From the NCBI RefSeq assembly GCF_964204645.1, contig NC_134036.1, positions 8,854,704-8,914,703 of the forward strand: a stretch of DNA of 60,000 bases, in the 5' to 3' direction. Position 1 is the first letter of the stretch. Every line of letters begins with the position of its first letter. The translations under genes were made by a program, and so were the position numbers. This document shows positions 43,113-54,474 of the stretch, piece after piece. Source of the stretch: Tubulanus polymorphus (taxonomy: Eukaryota > Nemertea > Palaeonemertea > Tubulaniformes > Tubulanidae). The notes below the pieces were generated by a model. That model saw only the letters and a program-made list of their open reading frames with translations, searched no databases and was not told where the DNA came from.

Positions 43113-43188
43113 TGGTGCCGTATGGCACCCACTTGGTGATATTCAGTTAATTAAAGAAAATTATTTTTTTTGCTCTTTTTCTAAAATA

Positions 43189-43527
43189 TTAATCCATTTT
43201 TTTGGTTAATTTTGGAATTTCGGAAGTATTTTCATTTTTGATAGCAGTTGTTTCAGAATTATTAATATCATGCATTTTATTTGATTTCTTATACCAATTA
43301 CGCCCAATCAAAATGAATACAATTACAAATCCAACTGTAAAATATAGACATTTATCAAATATTCTATTATTAGAAGGAGTAGAAATAACAATATTTTCAC
43401 CATTTTTATTACTTATTTTTTCTTTTACAGCTTTTTTATATTCTTGTGATTTAATTCCTAATTGCCGAGACCATTCAATTTGTTTCGGACTTCTCGGGTT
43501 TTTCTTCACTTCTTCCACCTTTTTCAT
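43189..43527 (-). CDS. P3: basic single-helix membrane protein, copy 2
   Basis: Intact 112-residue frame, ATG 43527. A basic head with NPRSPKQIEWSRQLG and a Lys-rich stretch, a membrane helix (CLYFTVGFVIVFILIG) near residue 65, and a polar tail. Homologous to the broken P3 of copy 1 (6605-6972). The start overlaps the P2 remnant as in copy 1, so the P2-P3 overlap is an ancestral feature. Function unknown. Confidence 0.6.
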   Translation of the reverse strand: MKKVEEVKKNPRSPKQIEWSRQLGIKSQEYKKAVKEKISNKNGENIVISTPSNNRIFDKCLYFTVGFVIVFILIGRNWYKKSNKMHDINNSETTAIKNENTSEIPKLTKKMD

Positions 43528-43615
43528 TTATTATAGAAATATTTTTACTTTCAATATTTGAAAATGTTATAACCCCAGTTGATAATAATGTCATAAATCC
43601 ACTAAATAATCATTT
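43525..43615 (-). pseudogene. P2 remnant, copy 2
   Basis: The minus strand reads FMTLLSTGVITFSNI, matching the membrane segment of P2 at 6965-7165. The N-terminal part has been deleted, so that the P1 reading frame now abuts it. Confidence 0.6.
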
Positions 43616-44016
43616 TTTAAATCGGAATATAATCTATTTTCATCTTCAATTGGTAGTATATAATTACATAATTCACTATAACCTTTTACTACATTTTCTG
43701 ATATCGCATCATTAATTCTAGCTGTTCTCGCGGTTTCATAAATCTTAAATAATCTAATAATTTCATCTGATTTCATTGTATCTAATTCATTATAAGTTAA
43801 ATTTTTACCGATAAAATTTTTACATTTTCCAGATGCTATTAATATTTCTAATTGATGTTTACAATAAAGATAATATTCATAATTATTATTTGTTGTAACA
43901 TTATTTAAAGCACCATCATCTGGAGTTAAGTTTGTATCTCTTATTCCTAAATCATCTAAAGTTTTTTCAATTGGAACATCACCATTTTTAGATTTTATTT
44001 TCTTTTCACCTCCCAT
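43591..44016 (-). CDS. P1: conserved unrecognised protein, copy 2
   Basis: Intact frame from ATG 44016, 141 residues. It shares KTLDDLGI, YEYYLYCKHQLEILIASGK and ARINDAIS with P1 of copy 1. The last 15 residues extend past the copy 1 end, probably because the adjacent P2 deletion removed the original stop. No known domain. Upstream lies the 44040-44330 repeat region and then the ATPase. Confidence 0.65.
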   Translation of the reverse strand: MGGEKKIKSKNGDVPIEKTLDDLGIRDTNLTPDDGALNNVTTNNNYEYYLYCKHQLEILIASGKCKNFIGKNLTYNELDTMKSDEIIRLFKIYETARTARINDAISENVVKGYSELCNYILPIEDENRLYSDLKNDYLVDL

Positions 44017-44039
44017 TTATATAACAAACAAATTAGTTG

Positions 44040-44330
44040 TGTTGTTCCAACTAGAATTCAACTAGAATGTAACTAGAATTCAACTAGATTAACAAGCTAG
44101 TTGAAATATTGTTGTTTTTATCTATATCTTGTTAAATCTAGTTGATTTTTGTTCCAACTACCAATAACTAGAATTCAACTAGAATGTAACTAAAAATATA
44201 CTAGATTAACAAGCTAGTTAAAATATTGTTTAATTTTATTTGATTTTTGTTTCAAATGCCAATAACTAGAATTCAACTAGAATGTAACTAAATATGTAAT
44301 AGATTAACAAGCCAGTTGAATTTTAATAAA
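44040..44330. repeat. Three tandem units with ACTAGAATTCAACTAGAATG and ACAAGCTAGTT
   Basis: Units of about 110 bases at about 44050, 44165 and 44265, each with CTAGAATTCAACTAG, ACTAGATTAACAAGC and TAGTTGAAATATTG. Each unit is partly self-complementary (CAACTAG and CTAGTTG). A single ACAAGCTAGTTGAA copy is at 7750 upstream of P1 in copy 1, so the repeat consistently precedes P1. Confidence 0.7.
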
Positions 44331-44920
44331 TTTATATTTGAATGGGTGTTGTAATCTAAATAGTAATTTTGATCTTTTATTATTTTTCAATTTATCCATA
44401 TATTCATTACGTAAATCATGTGGAATTATATCATTTTCCTCAAGTGCCATTTTTCATCTTTATTGTAGAATAATACTACAAATCTTATATTATCCCTAAA
44501 GTCTTTAACAATTGAATTATATTTTTGATTTAAAACCCAAGTTGTTATCCCAAAATGTCTACCAGAAAAAGCTAAATAACATAACTCACTCTCTCTAATT
44601 TTTGTATCATGTAAATTTGCACAATCATCTACAATGAATAATGTATTTGATCCTTTATGAATATCAATTGCTATTTTTATACAATTATCTAAATTTTCTA
44701 TTACTGTTTTAGGATCTAATATAATAAATTTATTATTTCTAGTAATATTTCTATCATAAGTTTGATTAAATTCATATGTTGGACAAAATAATACTATATT
44801 ATCAAAATAGTTTTTATAAACAGTTTCTAATAAATTTAATATAAAATAAGTTTTTCCACAATTTGTTACGCCAGAAATTAACATTTTATGAGGTTCAAAT
44901 ATAAATAATTCCTTATTCAT
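44304..44920 (-). pseudogene. A32-type packaging ATPase, copy 2 (frameshift near the 3' end)
   Basis: ATG 44920, one base after the integrase stop. Walker A GVTNCGKTYF is canonical here, and Walker B TLFIVDDCA and SGRHFGITTW are intact. After the residues FYNKDEK a small deletion shifts the frame, which closes at 44426; the original frame continues as a Lys-rich tail to about 44304. About 165 of roughly 200 residues are unaffected. In the family this ATPase packages DNA into the capsid. It follows integrase as in copy 1, showing that this pair is the stable core of the element. Confidence 0.8.
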
Positions 44921-46020
44921 TTATATATTTTTAATTTTACTTGATAATATCCATTCATTGAATTCATCTGGCCATCCAACCCATTTTACTAAAGAATATT
45001 TTTTTCTTTTAACAGTTTTTGTTTTTAATACTTCTTCAATTTTATATTCTTGTTCTAGATTTTCAGTAGTTAAACTCAATTCTTCTTCATAAAAATACCC
45101 ATCAACTTCTTCACCATTTAAATGTTCTAATTTATAGACATATGGTTTTATTGTTATAACATTTTTTATTTTATATATTTCCCTAGTAAAATTTCGATCG
45201 TATCCTTTATCAAATATCTTTTTATACTTAGAAATTCTAACATTTTGACCAACTTTAAATTTAGGTTTACCAAAATCATCTACAAGAAATGCCACATATA
45301 AATTATTCAAAACTATTTCAGCATTTTCAGGTTTTCTAGCATCAATAGGTTTCATTCCAATAGAAGAATGATAAGAATTATTATATCCTTCTATCAATTT
45401 TGGTAAAACATCAATCCATATATAAGTATTATTTGCTGTGAAATATTTCCACATTCTTGTTCATAATGTTCTATTAAATCGTTCAACAACTGCTGCTTTT
45501 TTATCTGATTTTGTAGAAAAATAGTTAATATTATGATTATCTAAGAGTTCATGAACAAGTGAATTATCAAATTCTTTTCCATCATCAAATTGTATTTTTT
45601 CTGGCTTTAATTTATCATCCGAAAGAAATTTTCTTAAAACATTTGATGTTTGTGCAGCATCTTTTCTATAAAGTGTGAAGCTCCATACATAGCGACTAAA
45701 GATATCATTTATATTCAATATCCACCAATAATCATCATTATCTTTCTTAACATTTTTCATATCAATTAAATCTCCTTGCCACTGTTGATCTACATAACTT
45801 ACCATAGTTTTACGAGATTTATATTTTCTAACAATTTTTTTATGTGTTGTATATGTTGGTTGTTCTAACATAAATTCATTTATATCTTTATATTTAACTT
45901 AATTTTTTTTTACTTGGCGCCATATTTTTTTACAGAAGAATAAGCAACCGAACTCCTAGGGTTGTAATATAAATTTCTTAAATATTGTTCTTTAGTATTA
46001 GGAGTTTTTTTACCAACCAT
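44921..46020 (-). pseudogene. Chromodomain integrase, copy 2 (nonsense codons and frameshift)
   Basis: ATG 46020 begins with EQYLRNLYYNPRS, closes after about 36 codons and is out of frame with the rest. From 45871 the rve core is open with GDLIDM, IQFDDG and VVERFN (the DDE triad). A TGA at 45461-45463 interrupts it where copy 1 has Lys, and the frame then continues to 44921 with the SH3-like part and chromodomain end (YKIEEVLKTK ... NEWI). It starts 31 bases after the capsid stop, on the same strand. At least three lesions, so inactive. Confidence 0.8.
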
Positions 46021-46050
46021 TTATATATCGTTAATTTTAACTTAATATTT

Positions 46051-47300
46051 CTAATATTGAATACTTTCTAATTGAGAATTCATAATATTTAATTGCGCGT
46101 CAGATATAATATAAATGTGCATTTTGAAATTTAAGCATCCTTTTTTCTTTTTCATGAATAATTGGATCCCATTTGGATCTTTTGTGTTCTGTAATTTCTT
46201 CCCAGATCCATGAAATAGATTATCTTCAGTTGTTCTAAAATCTAACCATAATGCGTATTTATTACCGGTATAATAATCAATTTGATGAATATTACAATTT
46301 TCAGATGATTTATTTTTTTCATTCATAAAATGTTTTCTAATTTATGGCCATTGATCTATCATTCTCATTCCTTGGCAAAATATTTTATTTGCTATACCTT
46401 CAATAGTTATTTCTACTTTTGTTATTTCAGTATTATAATAATTGTCAACATTTATTGCGCCATTAGAATATGTAGCAATGGTAAAAAATATTAATATACC
46501 TTTAATAGATCTTCTTGGGAAGTTAATATTCTCATTAATTATTTCATCATTTGCATTAAAAGTTACAGTTTCAAATTTATCAATATAATCATATAATAAT
46601 GGAAATCCCTGATTGTATTGAGTTTGAATTATGCTAGCAATATTTTCATCAGTTACTGTATCATATTCTAAACATATATTCGATAATTTATAAACCATAT
46701 CTTTAACAACGCTAGATAATACAATTTCATTAACAGGAGCAAATGTTATTTCGAATATAATATCTTCTTGAATTGCGTATTTATATAAAGGCGCATTATA
46801 TTTATCAATTCCAAATCTAATGGAATTTCATATTTCCTTCCATAAATCTTTTTTATTAAATTATCTATACCATTAGTTACTACTGCGTTATTAGCTTCTG
46901 ATCTTAACTTATTTTGGTTTTCTGATTGGATGCCCTGGAATATCATATTATTTCTATTTTCTTTTGTTAACCATAAATCTTTATAATGCGTAAATAAATT
47001 ATAATCATCCAATGAGAAAACTGTTTCTGGTCCAATCTTTATAGTTAATTTTTTAATCAAATATCTTCCAACATTATTAACAACATAATTATTATTATTG
47101 CCAGTTACTTTTATATCAGCTGATAAATAAATACTATTTGGAACATAAAAAGTATTTTGATTTAATCTCGGGATTCTAACATATAAAGTTTCATCAGGAT
47201 TAATATTAGAACGATTATGGGTAATTATATGATGAGATCTTTCTGCTTTAATAGCATGAGATATTCTTGAATTCTTAGAAGGATAAGAACTCCCACTCAT
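46051..47300 (-). pseudogene. Probable major capsid protein, copy 2 (frameshift and nonsense)
   Basis: ATG 47300 gives about 165 codons before a one-base deletion near 46795 (copy 1 has an extra A in an AATAAT run). The frame resumes, is broken by TAA at 46342-46344 where copy 1 has Glu, and runs on to TAG 46051. It keeps the Gly codon where copy 1 has TGA, so the two copies carry different lesions and were inactivated independently. The N-terminal block and YNQGFPLLYDYIDKF, NINFPRRSIKGILIF are conserved. Confidence 0.65.
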
Positions 47301-47321
47301 TTATTTGATAAAAAAAATTAA

Positions 47322-47878
47322 TTATTTATTTTTCATCATATTTACTAACCCAAAAATAATAGCACTAACAATTGTAATTAAAAGTAAAATAATATGTTCA
47401 GCAGCAAAGTTAAGAATATTCCCTGCAGATTTCAATATAAAACCAACAATTGATGCAATAATTCCGGGCAATGCTGCAGCAGATTTTTTAGATAGTTCCC
47501 ATAGATATTTTGCTAATTTTTTTAAACCATCCTTAACTTTATCTTGTATAGAATTATTACTCGGGGGTTTATCGGTTTATTAGGAGTAGGTGTAGATTTC
47601 CGTGAATTTGATATTGCTAAGCCTTTTGTTGTAAATACCATAGTTACAGCTGTTAGAATTGAAAGAATTGTGATACCTTCTAATTTAAATAATAATTTTA
47701 TTCTATCTTTTAATGATATTTCAGAATTTGGTTTTATCAGCAAATCTTTAAAAATAACTTTTAATCTATTAATATTATAATCATATGATTTTAATAATAA
47801 TTTAATTTCTTCTTTCTGTAATTCTTTGTTATATTCTAAATCATCGTTTTCTTTTTCTAAATACATCAACGCAAATTT
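47322..47878 (-). pseudogene. Coiled-coil/membrane protein, copy 2 (5'-truncated, frameshifted)
   Basis: It begins abruptly at 47878 within the coiled coil (matching about 1440 in copy 1). It runs through the first hydrophobic helix (ILSILTAVTMVFTT), changes frame at about 47570, and ends with the C-terminal helices before TAA at 47322. The missing 5' half is not elsewhere in the window. The junction at 47878 joins directly to the peptide C duplication unit. Confidence 0.7.
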
Positions 47879-48716
47879 CAATCAATATCAAGCTGTGCAA
47901 TCATTGGTATAATTTTAGTTGTATTGTATAAACGCACGCAATATATATTATCATTCATCGACAGGTTCTGACTCGAGATAACGAGATATTTTTTTCGAGA
48001 GCCGAATACGTTGAAACGAGCGACCAAAGTAAGCGCAGTGATGAAATATTCTAATATATATTTTTCATTATCTAACGTTTTTAAAAGAAATAGCATTATA
48101 CAAAATGTATAAGTAAAATAGATTAATTGTCATTGTTTTGTCAATTTCGCTAGGGTGGTGTTTGGTTTATGGCGAAAACAAGGGTGGGGTATAAGTAGTG
48201 ACAGTGTTACCCTTCTAGTCAATCCTATCCCTTATTTGATAATCTATCGTTTCTTTGTTATATCTATTTTACTTTTCGTTTGAATTTTGTGACTATGATT
48301 TACGTTGTTTTTATGTAAAGAACGGTTACGAATATCAGCCTGTTGTTTAACTTTTATTTCACTGTCTGCCCCTTAAGTTTCGGGCTCCAATATAATATAT
48401 TATGCCATTTCGTCGATTTCATATTAGTCTAAATTTGCCAAAAAATTATTCCCTGAATTAACCTTAACTGTGCTGTTACTGATGAGACTAATTTTGACGA
48501 AACTCGTAACGCTTTAGAAATGCAGAAAACCCGTTAACACTGATTTGTGATATCAAATACATTTTTTTCTGATGCAGCAATAGTTTAATCCTGGTACCAT
48601 TATCAGAAAAAAAATATTCGCTGAGAGCCTGTTGATAACTGTTAAATAATCAGATTTTGGGAATTTCCAGATGTCATTGCTAACCAACAAATCTAATTCA
48701 AATTCTAGGCGCTAAA
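47879..48716 (+). repeat. 5' part of duplication unit of peptide C
   Basis: Starts with ATCAATATCAAGCTGTGCAA, the same point at which similarity to 33037 begins. It carries TCATCGACAGGTTCTG and CCAAAGTAAGCGCAGTGA near 47955-48045 and the family leader motifs at 48590-48640 (CCTGGTACCATTATCAGAAA, GCTGAGAGCCTGTTGA). Confidence 0.65.
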
Positions 48717-49664
48717 ATGCTTGCTTATCTAATGACTCGCGTATTATCTAATGACTCCTGTGATTTTGGTCAGCGCCATGGCATTTGTGGATGCACGTAA
48801 GTAACTGGCTAAATAATGCATAATTTCCTAGAACTGTATTGACGATATCAATTTTAAGTCGCAATTATTAGTAAACATATACATTAGACTATAAAAAATT
48901 TATAACCTGTTTCTCCGCTCTGCTGAGCTAAAAAGTTGGCCCGGTCGGCCCCCTATCTACCCTATACATTACTTTTTGAAAATTGTGATCAATTTTACCA
49001 TAACAGACCCGCTATAGAAATGAACTGTTTACAAATTGTATCATATTTTACAAAAACATATTTTTTTGTTTAGCCTTAGACAATGCCTCCACGCGTACAG
49101 TTTCATTTTTCGACCGAATTAAGCGGCCAACAACCAAATTGCCCTGATTTGAATTCCGCAACAGTTTCTATCGCCATATTTTGCTATTGAAAATCAGTAG
49201 CAAACGCAAATCTTATTTTCATTTTACCTAATCAAATGGATTACCGGATATCGGTATCGGTTTATGCAGGGTTTATTGCAATATTTGGTTATCGATTGAA
49301 CGTATTGATTTGAAGAATTAAATTTTATACCGAATATTTACGTATATTCTGACAAAATTCATCAATTTATTCGACGTTAAAATTCGGTTCTGAATACATA
49401 TAACTCCTGTTCTTTTGTTGATCGACAATGACGAGGTGCATCTATCATCATCATCATTGTCGTCGTCGTCCGGATCATCACCAGTCCTACATCCGTTGGG
49501 GGTTTCAACCATCAACGGGGTTTTTTCTCCTAATTTCAAGTTAAAAAATGTTTCTCTTCAAAATGCCATTTTCAGGAGATCCGAATTGCAAGAATGAAAA
49601 CGACTATTGTCCCCATAGTTCTGACTGTTGCCAGAACAATTGTAAAGCCGGATTGTGCAAATAA
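48717..49664 (+). CDS. Secreted cystine-knot peptide C (first exon disrupted, possible rescued start)
   Basis: The ancestral start ATG 48717 is conserved, but exon 1 contains a 19-base partial tandem duplication (TATCTAATGACTC occurs twice), which shifts the frame. A second ATG at 48751, created by the duplication, is in frame with the remainder of the signal peptide and with exon 2. Exon 1 ends at 48796 (donor GTAAGT). Exon 2 49576-49664 (acceptor TTTTCAG) encodes the same C-x6-C-x5-CC-x3-C-x4-C framework with different loops. AATAAAA lies at about 49808. With the downstream ATG the leader is short (about 15 residues) but hydrophobic. The gene may be functional or a fresh pseudogene. Function unknown, as for A and B. 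Confidence 0.65.
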
Positions 49665-52512
49665 TCGTCGGTGATAAGGGTTTGTAAATGGATATATTTG
49701 TGGTTGTTTTGGAAATATCCGTTTATGAAACTGAACCACAACCGACTGACTGATTCGGTTAAAGCTCGAATTCATATTTGTATCTCAGTCGTCAAATCCC
49801 GTGTTACCGGCATAATAAGATTCAATAAAAATGCAGCCCAGTGAAGTTCGTTACTTTTTCCTTATTCCGTTACTTATTGAGAATTCATCTCCAAATAAGG
49901 AACGAGGGACCATCACTTGTTCCTTATTCAGATTTTCTCGTTACCGATTCAACTCTTGTTACCGGTTCAACTTGTTAATGTTTTTTTGTGTCTCTATTAT
50001 CACTTAAACACCATAAATCGAATCGGCGTTATGGTCTTAGAATCGGCCCATCCTCCGGTATCGATTATCCCCTAAAAAACCGACAGGCAACCTCTTACGA
50101 CCTCCCCAGAGGGTTGTTACCTATTCAGAATTGTCTGATTCGGTTTTCTTTCTTATATCCGCCAGGTGGCGCGCAGATATACGCTAGTCCGCAGTCCAAA
50201 CATGTTTACGTAACCAGGTCTCGTCTGCTGATTAACAACTTCGACCTCGACCTGGATCGAGCCAATCCAGACGTCTGCCCACTGCGAGCGGTTACCCGAG
50301 CTCAGTCGCTGTACCTACGTCACTTAGTTGCGTTTATTAATATCTAGGTTTCAGAATGTATTGCTCGGTCGTTTTTCCCGATATATAGACTTTCATAATG
50401 GCCGTGTATGAGATGTGCAATGAAATGGTGGTAACGATTTAAAATTCATTTTATCGACAGCGCCACGGCGCTGGAGCATATTAAGTTGATCGAACCACCT
50501 GGTGTCTTCCAATACCACCACCTAGTGGGCTCAAATTCAAGTTCAAATATACTTTATTGATACTCATCAAATATACTTAATTGTTACTTTATTCAATACT
50601 TTATTGTTCCCAGTACTGCAAATACATCGGATTTCCGCAATTAAGTAGACAGAACACAAATAAAATTAAGAATTTTTTAGTATTCAGAAAACAACGTACC
50701 TGTAATTTTTCAACTTTAATTAGCAATGAGATAATTTTTTGCGACACTCACGGATGATGTGCATTCCTTTTCTGGAAGGCTGATCGGCTCTTCCCTGAAA
50801 AATTAATTTCTGAATCGACGTCCCGTAATGATGAATGCTATTTTTAGATCCCCTGATTTCAAAATTCAAAAATATAGATTTATATGAACCTTAGGTCTAC
50901 CCTTGTAATTAACAAATTATTCGAAAGCAAAGATCTTGCATTCCAGTTTATTCATTTTAAGCAGTTTCTTTATTTCAAGCCGCCGAATTGATTCTCTAAA
51001 TCTCTTTGCTCTTCTCGTGACTTGTATTCAATTACATTTTCTATTCTCATTCTACAATTTGTACGTGAATACTATCAACGGTAGCATTTGTTTATTTTCA
51101 TTTCGTTTTTCATAATGATTTTGTAATATTTAAATCTTCATTTTATCGCGCGGGTGCTTCCGCTTTTAAACTGTTCGTTTGTTACTTCCGATTTTGTAAT
51201 CTTCATTAATTTATTCATTCTTTATGACTTCTCTGTCTCCAAAATCGGAATAATTGTATCCTCAGATACAATAGGATCTTGATTTTTAATGACTTTGCAA
51301 AACCACCTGTCGCAGTATATTTCCTTTTAGAAATATACCTTGTACATTCATCACCTAATCGAGAGGAAGTGCGGTCAGTCACGCATGCTCTCTCCTAGCG
51401 ACGGTTTGGTCCGTTATATCGTGAATAACCGGTTTATCTACCTTTATTGCGCATCTATTTGTTCAACGGGGAATTTGCATTCGGAAAGAAACAACAATTT
51501 TTGCTAAAGTTGTTTTTGTTTTCATTCATGAGCGATAGTTTACTCGGCATACACTTGCGTAAACGCAGACGCTCGGAAACGTTTCTATGACGGCATCGCC
51601 TATCCATTAGCTTGATTTGATGGTGAAACAATGATTTAACAGCTAAAAAACTTAACAAATGGATGTTATACAAACGTTCTGGTAACGTTTTATTCAATCG
51701 TTACAATGTTGTAATTAAACATTCATTTAACGTTTATTTGCTACCTGATGATTTCGCTGAAATCGCTGAAGTTTCATCAACGATCGTTGTCCAATAGCGA
51801 ATGAATATTGGTTTAAGTCCAGTATAGCGTGGAATAGTTCCCGACTCAAGGATACATTTATAGAAAAGGAGTAAATCGGTTCCCGATTGTCGACCGATTC
51901 TACTCGTCGACAATGTCTACAACCCCGATTGCAGCAAAATCAACTGATGATCAATGAGGTGAAGTTTTCATTTATCTTCGGATATTTGTCTACCCCCTGA
52001 TGATACAAGCTTTTTGGCTACACCTTTTGAAACATCAACGCTTTATTTATACCCACCAATTAGTCAGCCACAGACGATTTTCATGCCATCTGACCTCTTT
52101 CCACCTGTAATTAAGCAATGAAATGTAATAATAACTCGGTTATATAATATCATAGAGGAGTGAAAGAAAGTATAATAACTGATTACTTATCCAAATATTG
52201 TAAACATGGCAACTGAAAAAAATAACAATTACATAAAACGTCAAGTACTTACAGCATCTGAGACAGTTGCGCTTAAGTTACGACGATGACGAAAAAGTTT
52301 GATTTGGAACGTACCCTTGTACACTGTGGTTTAAATTTATTTCCACCGGCTGCAAGAATCGGCAAAGGAATTGAAGACCGTAGTGACCAGTTCATTCCAT
52401 GATTAATAGCTGGAAAGAAAGTAATCGAAATTAATAGTCGTACACATAAGTGTAAACCAGCCCCTTACTATCAACATAGGCTTTCCACTGTCTCTATTCA
52501 CTACATTTAGGG
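49665..52512. other. Long gap without a supported gene
   Basis: 49665-49850 is the 3' part of the peptide C duplication. 51396-51560 repeats 11280-11440. A CTCF-like site lies at 50159. The 119-codon frame at 49988-50347 begins in unremarkable sequence and has no recognised domain, though an acceptor-like CCGCCAG sits within it. No other feature found. Confidence 0.45.
50159..50176 (+). promoter_or_regulatory. CTCF-like site
   Basis: CCGCCAGGTGGCGCGCAG is very close to the bilaterian CTCF core (CCGCNAGGTGGCGC). A single occurrence, with no gene immediately next to it that could be tied to it. Confidence 0.35.
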
Positions 52513-53345
52513 CCTATTCTAGGTGTAACCACCAAAAAAGCTAGGCAATGTAGCTAGCCAACAATGATCATTGCTTCACCGAGTACTCATTTGCTACCAT
52601 ACGTACTAATATTAAAAAGAAATCATGTAAAACATTCCCTGGTTAACGGATTCTCACCTTAAATTACGTAAAAACTACTGTCGTTGTCGTCGATCTGAGT
52701 CGTCGAGTGAACGCGGAAGTAAAATTCGGTATGAAAATTTCTACAATTTCTGTCCATATTACGTTGAATCGAGCCAGAAATCTCCAGGAAATGTAGCCAA
52801 CGTAAATTGATTTACGAATAGAATTAACCAATTGACTCACTTTAAGGATCATGGTTTCGTGAAATTCATTAAGGTCCTAAAACTCACGATAAATTTAATT
52901 AAGCCGAAAATGATTTCAACCATCCGCCATGTTTCATTCATAAGACACTTATTACGCACCGGCTGTAGTTATCGTTCGTGGGAAATGACGGATCCGGACT
53001 AATTGTACGTCCGATTCCGTGATTTACGGTTGACTTTGAAGGTCGTGCAGTAAATTTTAGGCTTGCAGGGGTGCACTGTTAACAATGGATGACGATTCGT
53101 TGCGTTATTCTTCTCGCTGTTTAGACCCGGTAATTATGCGGGATTAATTCATAATAGATTACTATACGCAAATTCGAAATCGTCAGGCGCTGAGTTATAT
53201 TTCTGACAGAATTTAAAATTACGTTTATAAGCTGTTGGTAGTCGAATCTGGGAGGAGTTACATTTTAAGAAAAAATTTTGGCTGGAAAGTGGACCATTTA
53301 TAATAATGATAATAATAATCAACAGAAATACAAGAGGGTTTCTGC
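52513..53345 (+). repeat. Left arm of an inverted repeat of about 0.85 kb
   Basis: It matches the complement of 56920-57762 throughout: CCTAGCTTTTTTGG end, AACAATGATCATTG, the GTCGAGTGAACGCGGAAGTA block, the CCATCCGCCATGTT block, and the GTTTCTGCGAAAGCAGCAGA end. It is probably an old transposon present as two opposed copies. Moderate divergence. An AAT-rich microsatellite follows at 53350-53410. Confidence 0.75.
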
Positions 53346-53410
53346 GAAAGCAGCAGAAACCCTAATAATAAAAATAATAACAATAATAATACTAACAATG
53401 ACAATAATAA

Positions 53411-53961
53411 AGACAACAATAACAGTCGTTGTAAATGTGTTGTTCTATACCAGAAGACGAAAGGTCGAGTGAATAAAAAAACAAACATAAAAAGTAATTT
53501 TAATTCCAAACTTATCCTGGTCCCGATTTTAAGAAGTACCAAATCTATAAAAAAAAGATGGACCATGCTTTGAGTGTTTCTACAATTTAACACAATTTGT
53601 GTTCTCTTGACTAGTACTTGCAGAACCTGGTTTACATCGTACGATCGAGCTTAAATCCACGTTTTATAACAAACAAAGCCTCTAGCCGAATTTGATACCG
53701 GCGTTTATGATAGCACGGGGAAGGGGGTGTGGGCATCTTCACCCGTCAAGGAATTCGAACTCACTACGCGGAGTTGTTACTATGTGGTCACAAATTATTT
53801 TTTTTTCAAACAAACAACGATTTGATTTTTGATTTCGAAAAGCGCATGCTAATCATCGCTTCGACTACCATTATTGTTATTTGTTGCTCTTAGGTACCGG
53901 TACTCTCTGTTTATTTTACTTTGATATAGTTTTACTCATCAATTTATTTGTAATTACTTTT
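53411..53961. other. Spacer without gene
   Basis: No feature that I can support; frames here are low-complexity. Confidence 0.5.
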
Positions 53962-54302
53962 CAGCGGCGGATCCAGGGGGTGCACAGGGGGCACGTGCAC
54001 CCCCTTAACGTCCTCCACATTTTTATCGACAGACCGTTCCGTAAGAACGAAGGCAAGCATGTGAAAAATGCCTGACAATGCGTAATCTGATGTCGTCGTT
54101 TACAATTACCAGCGCTCTCTACGGCAGTCCGACATCGTTCATAATAGTTGTGAAAATCACTATTCAAATTACGAGGTAAATCGTACTCTGATCGTGCCCT
54201 TAACGCGTTTCTGCACGTCTAATTTTAGAAAATTTTCCAGACCCCCTATTTGGGATTTGTGCACCCCCTCTGCACCCCATGCTATCCTGGATCAGCCGCT
54301 GC
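53962..54302. mobile_element. hAT-type MITE
   Basis: Termini CAGCGGCGGATCCAGGGGG and CCTGGATCAGCCGCTG are inverted and match the CAGnGGCGGATCCAGG ends typical of hAT-derived MITEs. Subterminal GTGCACCCCCT repeats occur on both sides. I could not identify a clean 8-bp target duplication. Confidence 0.7.
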
Positions 54303-54474
54303 TTCAATCAGTTCTCTCTAATTTGCGTCAGTCTGTCTATAAAAACTGTTGTTTTTCCATTAACTAAACTCATTCACCTGATGGAGCTTCTATAAATTAG
54401 TAGGGAAAGCACGTGCATCAAATATATAGTTAACCTATACAGTCCTACTTGTCTCGTAAATTAGTGTGTTCCAC

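Noticed and set aside
49988-50347. 119-codon plus-strand frame
   Set aside because: No recognised domain or signal, isolated, and the acceptor-like site inside it has no matching donor.
53278-53593. Leu-rich and Ile/Thr-rich frames on both strands
   Set aside because: Arise from AAT-rich low-complexity sequence at the end of the repeat arm.
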